Origin: JAFLBI01 sp964616465
GTDB taxonomy: Bacteria; Bacteroidota; Bacteroidia; Chitinophagales; Chitinophagaceae
NCBI GenBank assembly: GCA_964616465.1
Contig: CAZTTO010000015.1
Span: 1-64,000, forward strand
Direction of reading: 5' to 3'
Length of the DNA: 64,000 nt
The notes under the pieces were generated by a model that saw nothing but the letters and a program-made list of their open reading frames with translations, had not been told where the DNA came from and made no database searches. Below are positions 1 to 9,766 of this stretch, piece by piece; position 1 is the stretch's first letter; each line of letters starts with the position of its first letter. Both the position numbers and the translations under genes were made by a program.

Positions 1-650
1 AAATGTATTGACTTTTGTCTACTTTTAAACCGTACTGTTTTTGGGGGAGCTTACCCTTTTATTCCTGTTCGTTTAATTGTCTATTCTCTTTCTTTTAGTC
101 TTTGTCGTGCGTTGGCAAAATTCAAGCTCTTTTGGTTTTTTGTTTTAGCTCGTGTGTCGGCAAAAACCTAATGTGCTTGAATGTGCGTTGGCTGTCTTTT
201 TACACTGAGCGATAACGTTTTTCGGCTTTGCGAAGGCGGGGCATTTGAAAAACGTTCAGCCCGGAACTGCAGCCGATTAAAGATACTGAAGTTGAAAATA
301 TATTCTGCTGCTCATCTGTGTTCGGTCAGCTGGATATGTAGCTGATAGTGTATTAACCCCCTAATTCTTGGACTAAATACTTGTAAGGATTTGGCGTAAT
401 AATCATGGATTGGTGTACAAAAGAAGGTTTTTAGACAACTATAGAAAAAGCCTAAGAAAGCTTTGCCATAAATATGATCTCAGCAATATTGAATGCCTAG
501 CTTAGCAATCTTCTTTAAAGCCACAGCATCTTAATAAAGACTAGGAATCTAGCATATTTGAAATACATTGGCACAATATCCCAACACACTAAACTAGCTG
601 CATACTTGCGCCAGTTGAGGGTTAAAGAAAAAGCCCTTAGTTGCGGGTGA
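1..650. other. Non-coding stretch downstream of the RHS operon
   Basis: I see no convincing gene here. Short open frames, such as one at 515-736 on the minus strand, run through repeat sequence and have no recognisable protein features. The first 200 bases contain loosely repeated phrases (GCGTTGGCAAAATTCAAGCT near 111 and TGTCGGCAAAAACC near 156). An imperfect palindrome at 205-259 is listed separately. The stretch lies downstream of the RHS tip and its small partner gene, where displaced tips or mobile cassettes often collect in RHS loci. No intact orphan tip or transposase is visible. Confidence 0.5.
205..259. repeat. Imperfect palindrome with bulge (attC-like fold)
   Basis: CTGA (205-208), six unpaired bases (209-214) and ACGTTTTTC (215-223) can pair with GAAAAACGT (247-255) and TCAG (256-259). 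This leaves a GC-rich apical segment between the arms. A long stem with extra-helical bases and a variable tip is the general architecture of integron attC sites. The canonical RYYYAAC/GTTRRRY core is not clearly present and no integrase is in the window, so the identity is open. Confidence 0.4.
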
Positions 651-778
651 AAACACCACGCAACGGCAGCAAGGCGAAAAATGTTGCTGATGAAGAATAC
701 CAACAACGGCGGAGAAACACCATGCAAGGACGGCAAGGCGAAAAGTGTTGTTGGTGAACAACACCAATAACATCGGAA
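651..778. repeat. Two tandem imperfect 64-bp repeats
   Basis: Unit 1 starts at 651 and unit 2 at 715, each beginning AAACACCA. Both contain GGC(A)GCAAGGCGAAAA-like and TGTTG(C/T)T(G)GATGAA-like blocks and end in CGGCGGAG or CATCGGAAG. The units differ at scattered positions but keep register, so this is an old tandem duplication or minisatellite. It abuts the stop codon of the small gene downstream of the RHS protein. GC content is higher than in the flanking intergenic DNA. Confidence 0.75.
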
Positions 779-782
779 GCCT

Positions 783-1013
783 CTACTTCAACAACTCGCA
801 TATCAAACCAATTGAAAAAGCAGTTCCTAGGAAAATGAATACGTAAAGTGCACTCTTTAAAATAGGACTCCGGTTGATTCTATCACTTCTATTTGAAAGG
901 ATAAAAACCACAAGTGATATTAGTGCCATCAATAAAAATATTGGTGCTAATCCACTAAACCAAGATGGAATAAGATTTGTCATGAATGCAATTATCCCAA
1001 TTTTTCTATTCAT
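783..1013 (-). CDS. Small two-helix membrane protein, candidate immunity protein of the RHS tip
   Basis: This 76-residue protein has a basic start (MNRKIGII) and two hydrophobic segments, roughly residues 14-36 and 50-72, joined by a polar loop (NRSDRINRSP). I chose the ATG at 1013, 11 bases past the RHS stop. A TTG at 1028 would instead overlap that stop and add five residues. A small gene directly behind an RHS protein with a variable C-terminal tip is the standard position of an immunity gene in polymorphic toxin systems (family knowledge). If so, a membrane-embedded immunity protein suggests a tip acting at or across the inner membrane. I do not recognise the family; function is inferred from position only. 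Confidence 0.6.
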   Translation of the reverse strand: MNRKIGIIAFMTNLIPSWFSGLAPIFLLMALISLVVFILSNRSDRINRSPILKSALYVFIFLGTAFSIGLICELLK

Positions 1014-1024
1014 CTTTGTTTTGT

Positions 1025-4000
1025 TCAATTATGATTTTGAAATAACATATTATATAGGTCTCTGTATTTTTCTTTAAACTCACCAACAGTCATTTTGCCA
1101 CTACTTGCTCCATTCCATTCAGCAAGTTCGTACTGTTTACCTTCGTATTTTACACCTGTAAAAACTCCTTTGCCATTTGTAGTAATCTGGAAATTAGAAT
1201 TAAGCATCTTGGTATGACCGTCGCCTCCGATACTCCAAAACGGTGATCCATACCAATTTTTAGAATAGCCCCCTATGAAAACACTATTTCCTTCTCTATC
1301 GGTCACAAAAGATTCCGCGTCAGGAAACCCATCTCCTTCAGCACTCATACTGATTGAGAGAGTTCCATCTTTTGCCTCCTTAATACCAAAATTATATCTC
1401 ACATCGATTTCTGGTTCAATTTGCCCTAATCTTCCCCAAAGCCATTTTCCAGTTACAGGGTTACCGCCAGAATAACTGCCTCTGAATCCCGATTCTGTAG
1501 CAGTTGCATGACCACGAGAATGAGTTCTTTCTATTGATAAGTCATACGAGAAGAGAGGTGGTCTAGCACTAGCCATCCCAATACCTGGCAGCCAGGTGGT
1601 TACTCCTTCATAAAAACCCTGTTTCTTTATGTATCCACCAGTTGTTTCATAGGTCACCCATTGGTGAACCTTAGAATGTGCATTGATGGCAGTGGAATAA
1701 CCAGATCCTCTTCCGTTGAATCCACCTGCGAATGTTTCATTTGTGACAAATGATCTGATATGAAATGTATATGGCCATTTTCCATCCGGATCAATAAATA
1801 ACAACGGATTATTTAAAGCATAATTGTAGGGTGTTACGTACTGGAGGCCATCAGCCTTAGGATCCACCACATGCCACCTTCCTACTTGATTATCATACAT
1901 CCTCGCCCCATAATCCAACCATTCCAACCCACTACCATCGGAGAACTCTTGCCGCTGTTCTTCTTTGCCGTTGTACTTTATTTTATTAGTGAGAGTATTT
2001 GCCGCTTTCGAACTGATCCCCGTTATAGTAAGTCCAAACGGATAATAATGCGTCTCCTCTACCAGTGGGCCTCTTACATGGGTGAGTTGGAGATTGTCAA
2101 AGAACACATCTATGTTAGGGGTTTCGTTGCTAACATATACATAAAGATAGCCGTTTTTCCTTACCGGTAAACTATTGCGTATATGCGTGCTAAACACTTC
2201 ATTATCCCCCACCTGCTCAAAACCACCACCGGCATATTTCAGTTGCTCATCCAGCAGCAGCCAGTTTACAAAAGCCTTGGGTCTGCTGCTGTTGTAAGAT
2301 TGGCTGTTTAAAAAGTTGGTTACAGCTGGGTCTAACACACCTCCTTGTTGCAACTGTACCGCGGTGGCTTTACCACCACTGGCTCCGGCTACTCCATTGG
2401 CCAATGCTGCTATAATGCTGGTTATAGGGTTGGCCGGGCCGGCAGGGCTGGCACCGTTTGTTCTGTACCAGCTGTTGGCACGCAGGTGATAGCTATCGCC
2501 TGCCATTACTTTAATTAAGATGCCCGGGCCTATCTTATTGCCATTACCATCCAACTTGGCTACCTTATTATTAGGGCTGGTATAGCTATCATTGGGGTAG
2601 CCCATGGGCTTGTCTGCCCGTGTTGCATCCAGATTGCTGTAGTACAGGTTCTCTGTTGCTGCATTACCCGTTTCCATACTCGCAACCGGGTAGGCATTGG
2701 TTTGCTGCTCCTCGGTTAATACCATGCGCACATTACCCAAATGGTCTTTGATAAAATAATCATAGACCCAGTTATTGTTCACTTGCCTGATACGGCCTTC
2801 TTCATGCCCTATAAACTGCAGGGTGTCGTTTTGGTATACATAGCCGCCTATATAGGCCGTGCGGGTGGTTTTATTGGTTGGGCTGGTTTCAGCGGTACGC
2901 TTCTCTAACTTATTACCCGCCGCATCGTAGATATAGGTGATGGTGCCTTTGCCGGTCACGCTTACCTGGTAAGGCAGGTTCAGGTGGTTGTAGACTATAC
3001 TGCTGATATCCTTGTTATAATCCAACACCATATTGCCATTGGCATCGTAGTTATAGTCTGTTTTAGCAGCTGCACTACCCGCACCTGCATTGGGACTGGT
3101 AGCAGATGTTCTAAAATCGCCCAGCTTGGTCTGTGCATCATTCACAGCATCCCACACACTTTTGAGTTTATTGCTGGTGCCGCTGTTTTGGTAATCGTAT
3201 AGCAGATTATCTATCTGTACACTTGTATTGAGCCTTATACCCCATTGCTGCATTTGTAAAATATTACCATTGGCGTCATAAGCAGTATGGTGGTTACTGC
3301 CATCACCCATCAGTACATTAAAGTTTAGTCCGGCAGACTGGTTCCATCCACCACCCGTAAACTGGGTAAAGTCAGCACGCAGCAGTCGGTTGGCGGCATC
3401 GTAGCCATAACCATAGGCTCGCTGTTCGCCATCGCCCTTGCTTCTCCAGCGCATACCCGCTATATTACCATTGTACTGTGCTTGCTGGAAGCCCCAGTCG
3501 TAACTGAGGTCCATACCAAACCAGCGGTTGTGGGTATTGCCATAGTTGTAATCTCGGTTAATTCCCTTGAGCCAACCCCTAACATTGTAACTGTATTGTA
3601 ATTGCTCCACTGGCAGGCCCGTAACCGGCATCTGCCCAAGTTGCTTATTCACCAACTGGCCTGTTTCATCATATGCGTGCTCAGTAATGGTTTTTTGAGT
3701 TGCGCCATTGTCGTTCAGGGTTTTTACAATACGCAATAGTCTGCCTGCTTCATCGTAATGCATATTTGTCTTTACACGAACCTGTGTAGCAGCTGCTGCA
3801 TTGCTATGCACCTGATAGGTGGTAATGGGTTTGCCGCTGAAGTCGTAACGCGTGGTGGCAATGTCTATACCACCTTTATAATTACTTGCCTGTGCCTGTA
3901 TCTGTCTGCCATCTTCATCATAAAACATAACTGTCTCTAACCATTGTCCCAGGTTCAGGTTAGCAGGGTTCTCCAATACCCTTACCTTGGTAACGGTGGG

Positions 4001-5524
4001 CATACCCAAGGTGCGCTGGCTGGCAGCACCCGGCAGGCTCTCAGGATAGGCGCTGGTACCTGCATCCAATTTGCCAATATCTTGTGTTTGGTACTGGCGG
4101 CTAGTAGCAGCATAGTTATCATAGTAGTTGAGGGTGAGCGCAACAAAATTGCTGCCATCAGGGAATGGGTTAAAATTGGTGAGTACACTATGGCTGCTTT
4201 CTACTGCCTCGCCTAAGATGGTTTCAAACTCAGCTCCGTTCTCTGCCGTAAACTCTCCAGTAAATTGTATTGTGGTTGTTGCCCTGTAAACCGGCTTACC
4301 AGTTTCTCTGTCTGATACATACAACTCGGGTGGGGCCATAAAATTGACAGTGGTAACTGTGGTGGTGGCTGCATCAAAACGTGCATTAAGCAGGTTTTGC
4401 AGGTCATCTCTGCTACCGTAATAAGTTATCATACCCGTAGCAGTTACGCGGTTTAAATCATCGTAGAGGTTCACCATCCATTGTCCACTGGTACGCATTT
4501 TGGCATCCTGGGTATAGGTTAGCCTGTCGCGCTTATCATATACCATGTACACCCATCCCGCTCCGGGTACTCTTTTGGCGATCATCCTGTTGCGGCCATC
4601 ATATACATATCTAAAACTGAGTTCATCTGCAATACCCGTATTTACCTGCCAGCCATTACCGATGAGTTGATTCACGGCCTTTGGCTGCAATACAAAGCGC
4701 AATAATCCAAAATCATCATAGACATAATAGGTGCACAGCCATCCACTATGTTCTTCCGAAGGAAAGTTATCAATCTGTACCTTTTTTAAGATCACCCGAC
4801 CTTCTTTATCCTTATACTCAACTACCCGCTTATCATGTTCATCCAAACTGTGCGTCTCATATAACTGTCCTGTCCCATAAACACCCGCTTGCACCGGTAC
4901 AGCACTTTCACCTGCGCCTATATTCCACATACGTACTGCATCCTGAGCATCATTCACACGGTATTCAGTACTTACCCCCCTATTACTACCCGCCCAACTG
5001 TTGCCCGCAGCCATAGTCTTCGTCACTCTGTTTAGCGGACTATTTTCAAAAACTGTCTGCTGATAAAAAACATTTTCGCCCGGGTGTATACTTTGTAAAA
5101 ACTGTTGTTGTTGGCTGAATGGGTTTAATCGAAAATTGCCACTGCCATCTGCAGCTGTATAGGGCAGGTATTTAAATTGCTCTCTGCCTAACTCATCATA
5201 CAAACTGGCTTGTATAATATCTCTGCCAAGCGGACTAGCCTGCTTGATAACAGTTTGTATCGGGCGACCCAATCCATCTACATACTGCGTCTGCTCTTTT
5301 ACCTGCTGAATACCCGCTGCCTGAAAAACACCGGGATCTGTAATAGGGGCCACCGCTTCTCTTGAACGTATATAGTTCACTTTTACACCAGATGCATATC
5401 CCGAAGGAATGCCGTTACCTGAACCATTAGGCAACAATGACCCAGTAGGCGTGTTCTGAGCCTTTAAACAAAACTCAAAAGTGACTAAGAACAACAGTAG
5501 TATGATTACTCTATTTGGTTGCAT
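1025..5524 (-). CDS. RHS/YD-repeat protein with DUF6443 N-terminus and variable C-terminal tip
   Basis: Predicted secreted protein of 1499 residues. I start it at ATG 5524 rather than the longer frame from 5572, because MQPNRVIILLLFLVTF...KAQ is a clean signal peptide and this leaves a 16-bp gap to the upstream gene. Next comes a DUF6443-like region, then many YD repeats (for example YDAAGNKLEKR, YDANGNMVLDY). The conserved RHS core follows (DHLGNVR, then GARMYDNQVGRWHVVDP and ALNNPLLFIDPDGKW). About 251 residues after the DPDG motif (roughly 1028-1780) form a separate Gly/Ser/His-rich domain (FHIRSF, GFNGRGSGYST, DAESFVTD). RHS shells encapsulate and deliver toxic tips in known systems; toxicity here is inferred. 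The core is visibly richer in GC than the upstream genes. Confidence 0.9.
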   Translation of the reverse strand: MQPNRVIILLLFLVTFEFCLKAQNTPTGSLLPNGSGNGIPSGYASGVKVNYIRSREAVAPITDPGVFQAAGIQQVKEQTQYVDGLGRPIQTVIKQASPLGRDIIQASLYDELGREQFKYLPYTAADGSGNFRLNPFSQQQQFLQSIHPGENVFYQQTVFENSPLNRVTKTMAAGNSWAGSNRGVSTEYRVNDAQDAVRMWNIGAGESAVPVQAGVYGTGQLYETHSLDEHDKRVVEYKDKEGRVILKKVQIDNFPSEEHSGWLCTYYVYDDFGLLRFVLQPKAVNQLIGNGWQVNTGIADELSFRYVYDGRNRMIAKRVPGAGWVYMVYDKRDRLTYTQDAKMRTSGQWMVNLYDDLNRVTATGMITYYGSRDDLQNLLNARFDAATTTVTTVNFMAPPELYVSDRETGKPVYRATTTIQFTGEFTAENGAEFETILGEAVESSHSVLTNFNPFPDGSNFVALTLNYYDNYAATSRQYQTQDIGKLDAGTSAYPESLPGAASQRTLGMPTVTKVRVLENPANLNLGQWLETVMFYDEDGRQIQAQASNYKGGIDIATTRYDFSGKPITTYQVHSNAAAATQVRVKTNMHYDEAGRLLRIVKTLNDNGATQKTITEHAYDETGQLVNKQLGQMPVTGLPVEQLQYSYNVRGWLKGINRDYNYGNTHNRWFGMDLSYDWGFQQAQYNGNIAGMRWRSKGDGEQRAYGYGYDAANRLLRADFTQFTGGGWNQSAGLNFNVLMGDGSNHHTAYDANGNILQMQQWGIRLNTSVQIDNLLYDYQNSGTSNKLKSVWDAVNDAQTKLGDFRTSATSPNAGAGSAAAKTDYNYDANGNMVLDYNKDISSIVYNHLNLPYQVSVTGKGTITYIYDAAGNKLEKRTAETSPTNKTTRTAYIGGYVYQNDTLQFIGHEEGRIRQVNNNWVYDYFIKDHLGNVRMVLTEEQQTNAYPVASMETGNAATENLYYSNLDATRADKPMGYPNDSYTSPNNKVAKLDGNGNKIGPGILIKVMAGDSYHLRANSWYRTNGASPAGPANPITSIIAALANGVAGASGGKATAVQLQQGGVLDPAVTNFLNSQSYNSSRPKAFVNWLLLDEQLKYAGGGFEQVGDNEVFSTHIRNSLPVRKNGYLYVYVSNETPNIDVFFDNLQLTHVRGPLVEETHYYPFGLTITGISSKAANTLTNKIKYNGKEEQRQEFSDGSGLEWLDYGARMYDNQVGRWHVVDPKADGLQYVTPYNYALNNPLLFIDPDGKWPYTFHIRSFVTNETFAGGFNGRGSGYSTAINAHSKVHQWVTYETTGGYIKKQGFYEGVTTWLPGIGMASARPPLFSYDLSIERTHSRGHATATESGFRGSYSGGNPVTGKWLWGRLGQIEPEIDVRYNFGIKEAKDGTLSISMSAEGDGFPDAESFVTDREGNSVFIGGYSKNWYGSPFWSIGGDGHTKMLNSNFQITTNGKGVFTGVKYEGKQYELAEWNGASSGKMTVGEFKEKYRDLYNMLFQNHN

Positions 5525-5540
5525 ATTATTAAATTCATAG

Positions 5541-8500
5541 TTAATATTGAATTTGCTGATAAGTGTAATCAAACGATTTCAGAATATTCCTATCTATATC
5601 TTTAATAAACTTCAATCTGTTCATCAAGTCGTATTCATAATAAATAATTTGATTATTTAGATCACATTGACTGGTGATACCTAAAAGTGGAGAATATGTA
5701 TATGTAGTCATTTGAGCACCTTTTGGATAAAGTCGTAGCTCATCTATTATAGCGGTGCCACTTATAGTGAGAGTAGTTTGACCAGTTATAGTTGTTTCAA
5801 ACATGGTCCATCCATTTTTACTAATTTTTGGAATACCTCCGATATTCACGGAACCGCTTCCATTTTTTAACCAATAAGTAATAATATAATTTAACGATGG
5901 ATTTAAACCTGATCTATAAATATTTCCAGTATTTAAGTAATAACTTTTACTTCCAGTAATACCTTCGTTTAAGTTTAGTGAGCCAACAAAATCCCAGTTC
6001 CCTTTACTATCTGCTTCGAATGAAGTATATGCTATTGAAGAAAAAGACGCATTCTCAGCTTGAGCAATTGGTAAGTTCTTATTATGATCCCATAAAAAAG
6101 CTTTAGCACCTTCTCGAAGTTTTGTTACTTGAAGGGGTTTTGCTTTTGCATCATAAATATCAAAAGACACCTCAGTTTCAAATGAAGACTTAAGATAGTT
6201 AAATCTTTCGATTTTATCAAGAACAATCTGTGAGACATTATTATACCTGAAATTACTTTTATTCCAATCAGAAATTACCCCAGTTGCCAAATTTGTGCTT
6301 TTAACTTCAATTGCAGTTCCTATAATATTTTTACTCACCATATCTTGGAAAACGGGCACATTAATAAAATCGTATGGATAACTATATACAATTTGAGTTT
6401 GTTGCTGTTTACTATTGATAGAAATAGAGCTGGCCAAATTTTCATAATTAGGATGATAGGTTTTATCAATAGTTGATATCAATATATTACCGTTGTCATC
6501 ATAATCCTTAATTATTTGTTTTACTTCACGTATTACAGATTGATATCTCCACTGACCTTTTGCTAATCCAGTACAAAATACTTCACCACAACCCAATGAG
6601 ATAACACTTCCAGTATAATAACTGTATAAGCTAAATAGAAACACAGGTATTGAAGGCTTTAACCCGTAAAGAGGAACTGAATTTACATATTCTGATTGCC
6701 CTTTAAATGTATACTCGTAACTCAAATGTTTCACAAGTACTTCATTACTTGTAGTTTTATAAAAAAGTTCATCAGTAATTCTAGACTGAAAATCACCCAA
6801 CATGGTCGGAAACTGAACATATTTCTTGACAGTTTTAAGATTATGTCCATTAGAATTTAATTGCCAAACTTCTACTTCATCATAAAAAATATAACGCGGC
6901 GTCCTCAAATAAAATGGATTTTCATAATCATGATTATCAGACATAAGTACATACTTTGAACAATCAAAATCATTCACTAAAGCAGGCAAATATTTTGGCT
7001 GTATATTTTTGGGGTACTCAGTATTAAAATTAATATTAGGCTGATTTTTGTACTTATATTCAGTTACGTTATTTGGACTCCCTATGGTGGATGTTTTAAT
7101 CTGTTTAACTCTTAAACCAGGAAAATAATTACTAGGGGATCCATTTATACTATTCAATTCATAAATAAATTCAGATTTACCACCAGTTGGATATGTAATT
7201 TGTTTCAACATTCCAGTTTGCATATACTCTAATCGTATTATTCTATCCGCATAACTATTGAACCCACTTATTGGATTCGAATGGTATACAAGATGCCAGT
7301 TACCAGCCCCATTATAATATCCATTCTCATCTATAGCTCTTGAATCAACAGAAGGCATAGAATATTCTTCATAATAAGTAAATTGATAAGATCGTGTACT
7401 TTGATTTATAGAAATATTTTTTCCTAAAAAATTTACACTAGTTAGCTTAAGTCTTTTATCACCACTAAAATGAGAGTAATCAAAAAGTATTCTTTCATGA
7501 AGTTCTCCACTTACAACATTAAAAATATTTATTTCCTTTAATGATATTTTGAAATTATTTAAACTATTATCTAAAGGGCTATATACAAAATCAATAGATT
7601 CACTATCAGTTAAAATCCTTTTTAGAATTTTTGAAGAATGTCCATAAAGATTTGTTCCTAATACATACGATACTTCTTCTTGACACCCACAATTTGCATT
7701 AATTCCAATTAGATATGATGCACTATTTGCCAGTTGTGCTGAATAAGGATCGTTTGGAATAGTAATTACATCCTGAGCAGCAGTGCTATATGAATAATGA
7801 TAATCATCGTACATGAAAAAAAACTCTCGCCCATTTACAGTTTCTATTTTTGAGATTTTCCAACCAGTTGTAGCATAATAAACAATGGGGGCCTTTTCGA
7901 AATATACCTGCGACCTTAATGAGGACGTTTCAACAGCTTCAAAAAAGTACTTATTACCCCAAGGATCTGTAACTATAAATGAAGCAAAAGAGCCTGAAAA
8001 GCTGATTTTATAGTCTGTTTTAAGTGAGAATTCTAATTGCTTATTTTTATTTAAGAAAAATTGATTGTGGAAACCAGGCATACTTATAGTAAAGGCATCA
8101 GGATTCAAGTCTTCACTTTTATTGAATACATTCATAAGCATGTTTTGCCCTTCTGAATAATTGAATAGATGAGACACGCCATCTATATAATTCTCGCTAA
8201 TTTGATTATTTAAATACCCGCCACTGGTTTCATCTGGAAGACCATTTACATTTCTAGAGATATTAGCAAGACCACTTAAAACCCAATTAACACCAAGTGT
8301 ATTTCCAATATGTTCTGGCTTGAGCCCCTGTGATGCAAAACTTACTCCAAGAGGAATTTCAATATTATCCTTCTTAATTGAGTATAACGGAATACTAAAA
8401 GTCATTGCTCCAGTATTATATTCAATTGGAATTGATCCATATTTTCCTAAAGATGCCATTTCAGGTGTTGGCAAAATTGGGTTAATAACTTTATTATCAA

Positions 8501-8612
8501 GTAATATTTGAGTATTTGTAGATTGTGCTTTGCCACTATTAATACAACCAATACCCAACAGCATTGAGATTAATACATAAAACAATTTACAGTTCATCAT
8601 TATTTGTTTCAT
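5541..8612 (-). CDS. Large secreted RHS-associated protein
   Basis: This 1023-residue protein has an N-terminal signal (LFYVLISMLLGIGCINSGKAQ) with a possible lipobox Cys. The body is beta-rich and low in Cys (DPWGNKYFF, FFMYDDYHYSY, YPTGGKSEFIYEL). The C-terminus contains YD-like motifs (YTYSPLLGITSQCD, YYEYDLMNRLKFIKD) resembling the start of an RHS array. A protein of this type upstream of a DUF6443/RHS protein is a common pairing in Bacteroidetes (general knowledge). The two may form one surface structure, with this protein as N-terminal cap or anchor (inference). Stop at 5541 and next start at 5524 suggest one transcript. AT content is much higher than in the RHS core. Confidence 0.8.
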   Translation of the reverse strand: MKQIMMNCKLFYVLISMLLGIGCINSGKAQSTNTQILLDNKVINPILPTPEMASLGKYGSIPIEYNTGAMTFSIPLYSIKKDNIEIPLGVSFASQGLKPEHIGNTLGVNWVLSGLANISRNVNGLPDETSGGYLNNQISENYIDGVSHLFNYSEGQNMLMNVFNKSEDLNPDAFTISMPGFHNQFFLNKNKQLEFSLKTDYKISFSGSFASFIVTDPWGNKYFFEAVETSSLRSQVYFEKAPIVYYATTGWKISKIETVNGREFFFMYDDYHYSYSTAAQDVITIPNDPYSAQLANSASYLIGINANCGCQEEVSYVLGTNLYGHSSKILKRILTDSESIDFVYSPLDNSLNNFKISLKEINIFNVVSGELHERILFDYSHFSGDKRLKLTSVNFLGKNISINQSTRSYQFTYYEEYSMPSVDSRAIDENGYYNGAGNWHLVYHSNPISGFNSYADRIIRLEYMQTGMLKQITYPTGGKSEFIYELNSINGSPSNYFPGLRVKQIKTSTIGSPNNVTEYKYKNQPNINFNTEYPKNIQPKYLPALVNDFDCSKYVLMSDNHDYENPFYLRTPRYIFYDEVEVWQLNSNGHNLKTVKKYVQFPTMLGDFQSRITDELFYKTTSNEVLVKHLSYEYTFKGQSEYVNSVPLYGLKPSIPVFLFSLYSYYTGSVISLGCGEVFCTGLAKGQWRYQSVIREVKQIIKDYDDNGNILISTIDKTYHPNYENLASSISINSKQQQTQIVYSYPYDFINVPVFQDMVSKNIIGTAIEVKSTNLATGVISDWNKSNFRYNNVSQIVLDKIERFNYLKSSFETEVSFDIYDAKAKPLQVTKLREGAKAFLWDHNKNLPIAQAENASFSSIAYTSFEADSKGNWDFVGSLNLNEGITGSKSYYLNTGNIYRSGLNPSLNYIITYWLKNGSGSVNIGGIPKISKNGWTMFETTITGQTTLTISGTAIIDELRLYPKGAQMTTYTYSPLLGITSQCDLNNQIIYYEYDLMNRLKFIKDIDRNILKSFDYTYQQIQY

Positions 8613-8616
8613 ATTT

Positions 8617-9759
8617 TCATTTTACTCTTTCAAGATTTTTAATTCTTTTTTCTAGAGAAATAATATGAAGGGTCAGTTCTTCAATTTTTCTCAAAAGAAT
8701 TGCTTGAGTTTCTGATATATCAATATCCTGATTTATAACCTCAATAGCTTTTGGAACACCAGGAAGATGACGGTTCTTTTTTATAAATTTTTCTAAATCG
8801 CGAATTGTTCTTAGCCTGTAATTAGGCTCAAAAACATCATCAGCCCAAGTGGTTTGAGTTACTTTTATTTTTCTAGCACCTATAGTTCCCTCAACTGCTA
8901 GCTTATATAATCCAGGATTATTTGTACCAATACCGATATTTCCATCATTACCCTTTATCCTAATCCTTTCTTCATCATTGGTACCTAAAATTAAATCATT
9001 AGCATTAAGTGTTTGTACCCACATTGTATTGGCTCTTGCAGATGAAGGAGCCCAAGTTGTTATTGCCCCATTAACACCGTTTGTTATTAACCCTAATGAT
9101 GCACGTGACCAAGTTCCAGAACCCGCTTGTTGAATAGAAGCTTCAACTAAATCTGCTGAATTTTTGAAAACATGAACAGAATTTTGCGGATTATTAGTTC
9201 CAAAACCCACATTATTTCCAAAGTTCACATAGTTCTTGGGTAAAGAAGGTGAGACATAATGTTGAGAAAATGAAAGAGAATTCAAAGTATTTGAAATATC
9301 AGCAGTTATTGAGAATGCTTTTACTTTCAAAACAAATCCATTTCCAGTTGCAACTATATGAGAGATAGGAATAACATAACTATTGCTTTGTGTATTCCAC
9401 TTAAAATCACCAATTGAGATATTATCAGGTATAAAACCTATAGCTTCAGAAACACGACTTTCATTTGCATATATGATTCCAGAAGGATTCACACCTACAG
9501 AAAAAACTTTAGTTAGCCTACCTGGAGTATTTTGATAGTTATAGCCACCAGTAATTTCTAATTCTAAGTAGCCCCAAAATGCATTATTTCCTAAATTCAA
9601 ATCAACGTTTAAGTTGGATATGCCATTATTAAAAAATGGAATCATTAGAACTTTTTCAAAATAGTGTTCTGTATTTAATATCCCATTAAAGTTTCCTAGA
9701 CCTTGGGATGATAATTTGGTAGAACAAAATAGAATTACTACAAATAATACTCGTTTCAT
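8617..9759 (-). CDS. Secreted protein with tail-fibre-like C-terminus and coiled coil (paralogue 2)
   Basis: 380 residues with a signal peptide (MKRVLFVVILFCSTKLSSQ). The middle has fibre-like repeats of the form VGFGTNNPQNSVHVF and IGIGTNNPGLYKLAVEG. The last 105 residues hold GTIGARKIKVTQ, WADDVF and HLPGVPKA, then a heptad-type coiled coil (ETQAILLRKIEELTLHIISL). Such C-termini occur in Bacteroidetes cell-surface and phage-fibre-like proteins, where the tail probably trimerises (family knowledge, some relation to intramolecular-chaperone tails is possible). The next gene upstream carries the same tail, so the pair arose by duplication. The stop lies 4 bp from the following gene, so co-transcription with the RHS genes is likely. 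Exact role unknown. Confidence 0.75.
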   Translation of the reverse strand: MKRVLFVVILFCSTKLSSQGLGNFNGILNTEHYFEKVLMIPFFNNGISNLNVDLNLGNNAFWGYLELEITGGYNYQNTPGRLTKVFSVGVNPSGIIYANESRVSEAIGFIPDNISIGDFKWNTQSNSYVIPISHIVATGNGFVLKVKAFSITADISNTLNSLSFSQHYVSPSLPKNYVNFGNNVGFGTNNPQNSVHVFKNSADLVEASIQQAGSGTWSRASLGLITNGVNGAITTWAPSSARANTMWVQTLNANDLILGTNDEERIRIKGNDGNIGIGTNNPGLYKLAVEGTIGARKIKVTQTTWADDVFEPNYRLRTIRDLEKFIKKNRHLPGVPKAIEVINQDIDISETQAILLRKIEELTLHIISLEKRIKNLERVK

Positions 9760-9766
9760 AATTTTA

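Noticed and set aside
515..736. 73-residue frame on the minus strand
   Set aside because: It runs through the tandem 64-bp repeat and shows no signal, domain or codon pattern of its own.
874..1077. 67-residue frame on the plus strand opposite the small RHS partner
   Set aside because: It is the complement of hydrophobic codons of the partner gene and the RHS end; the minus-strand genes explain the region better.
2984..4407. Several 60-90-residue plus-strand frames within the RHS gene
   Set aside because: They are shadows of the YD-repeat reading frame with biased composition.
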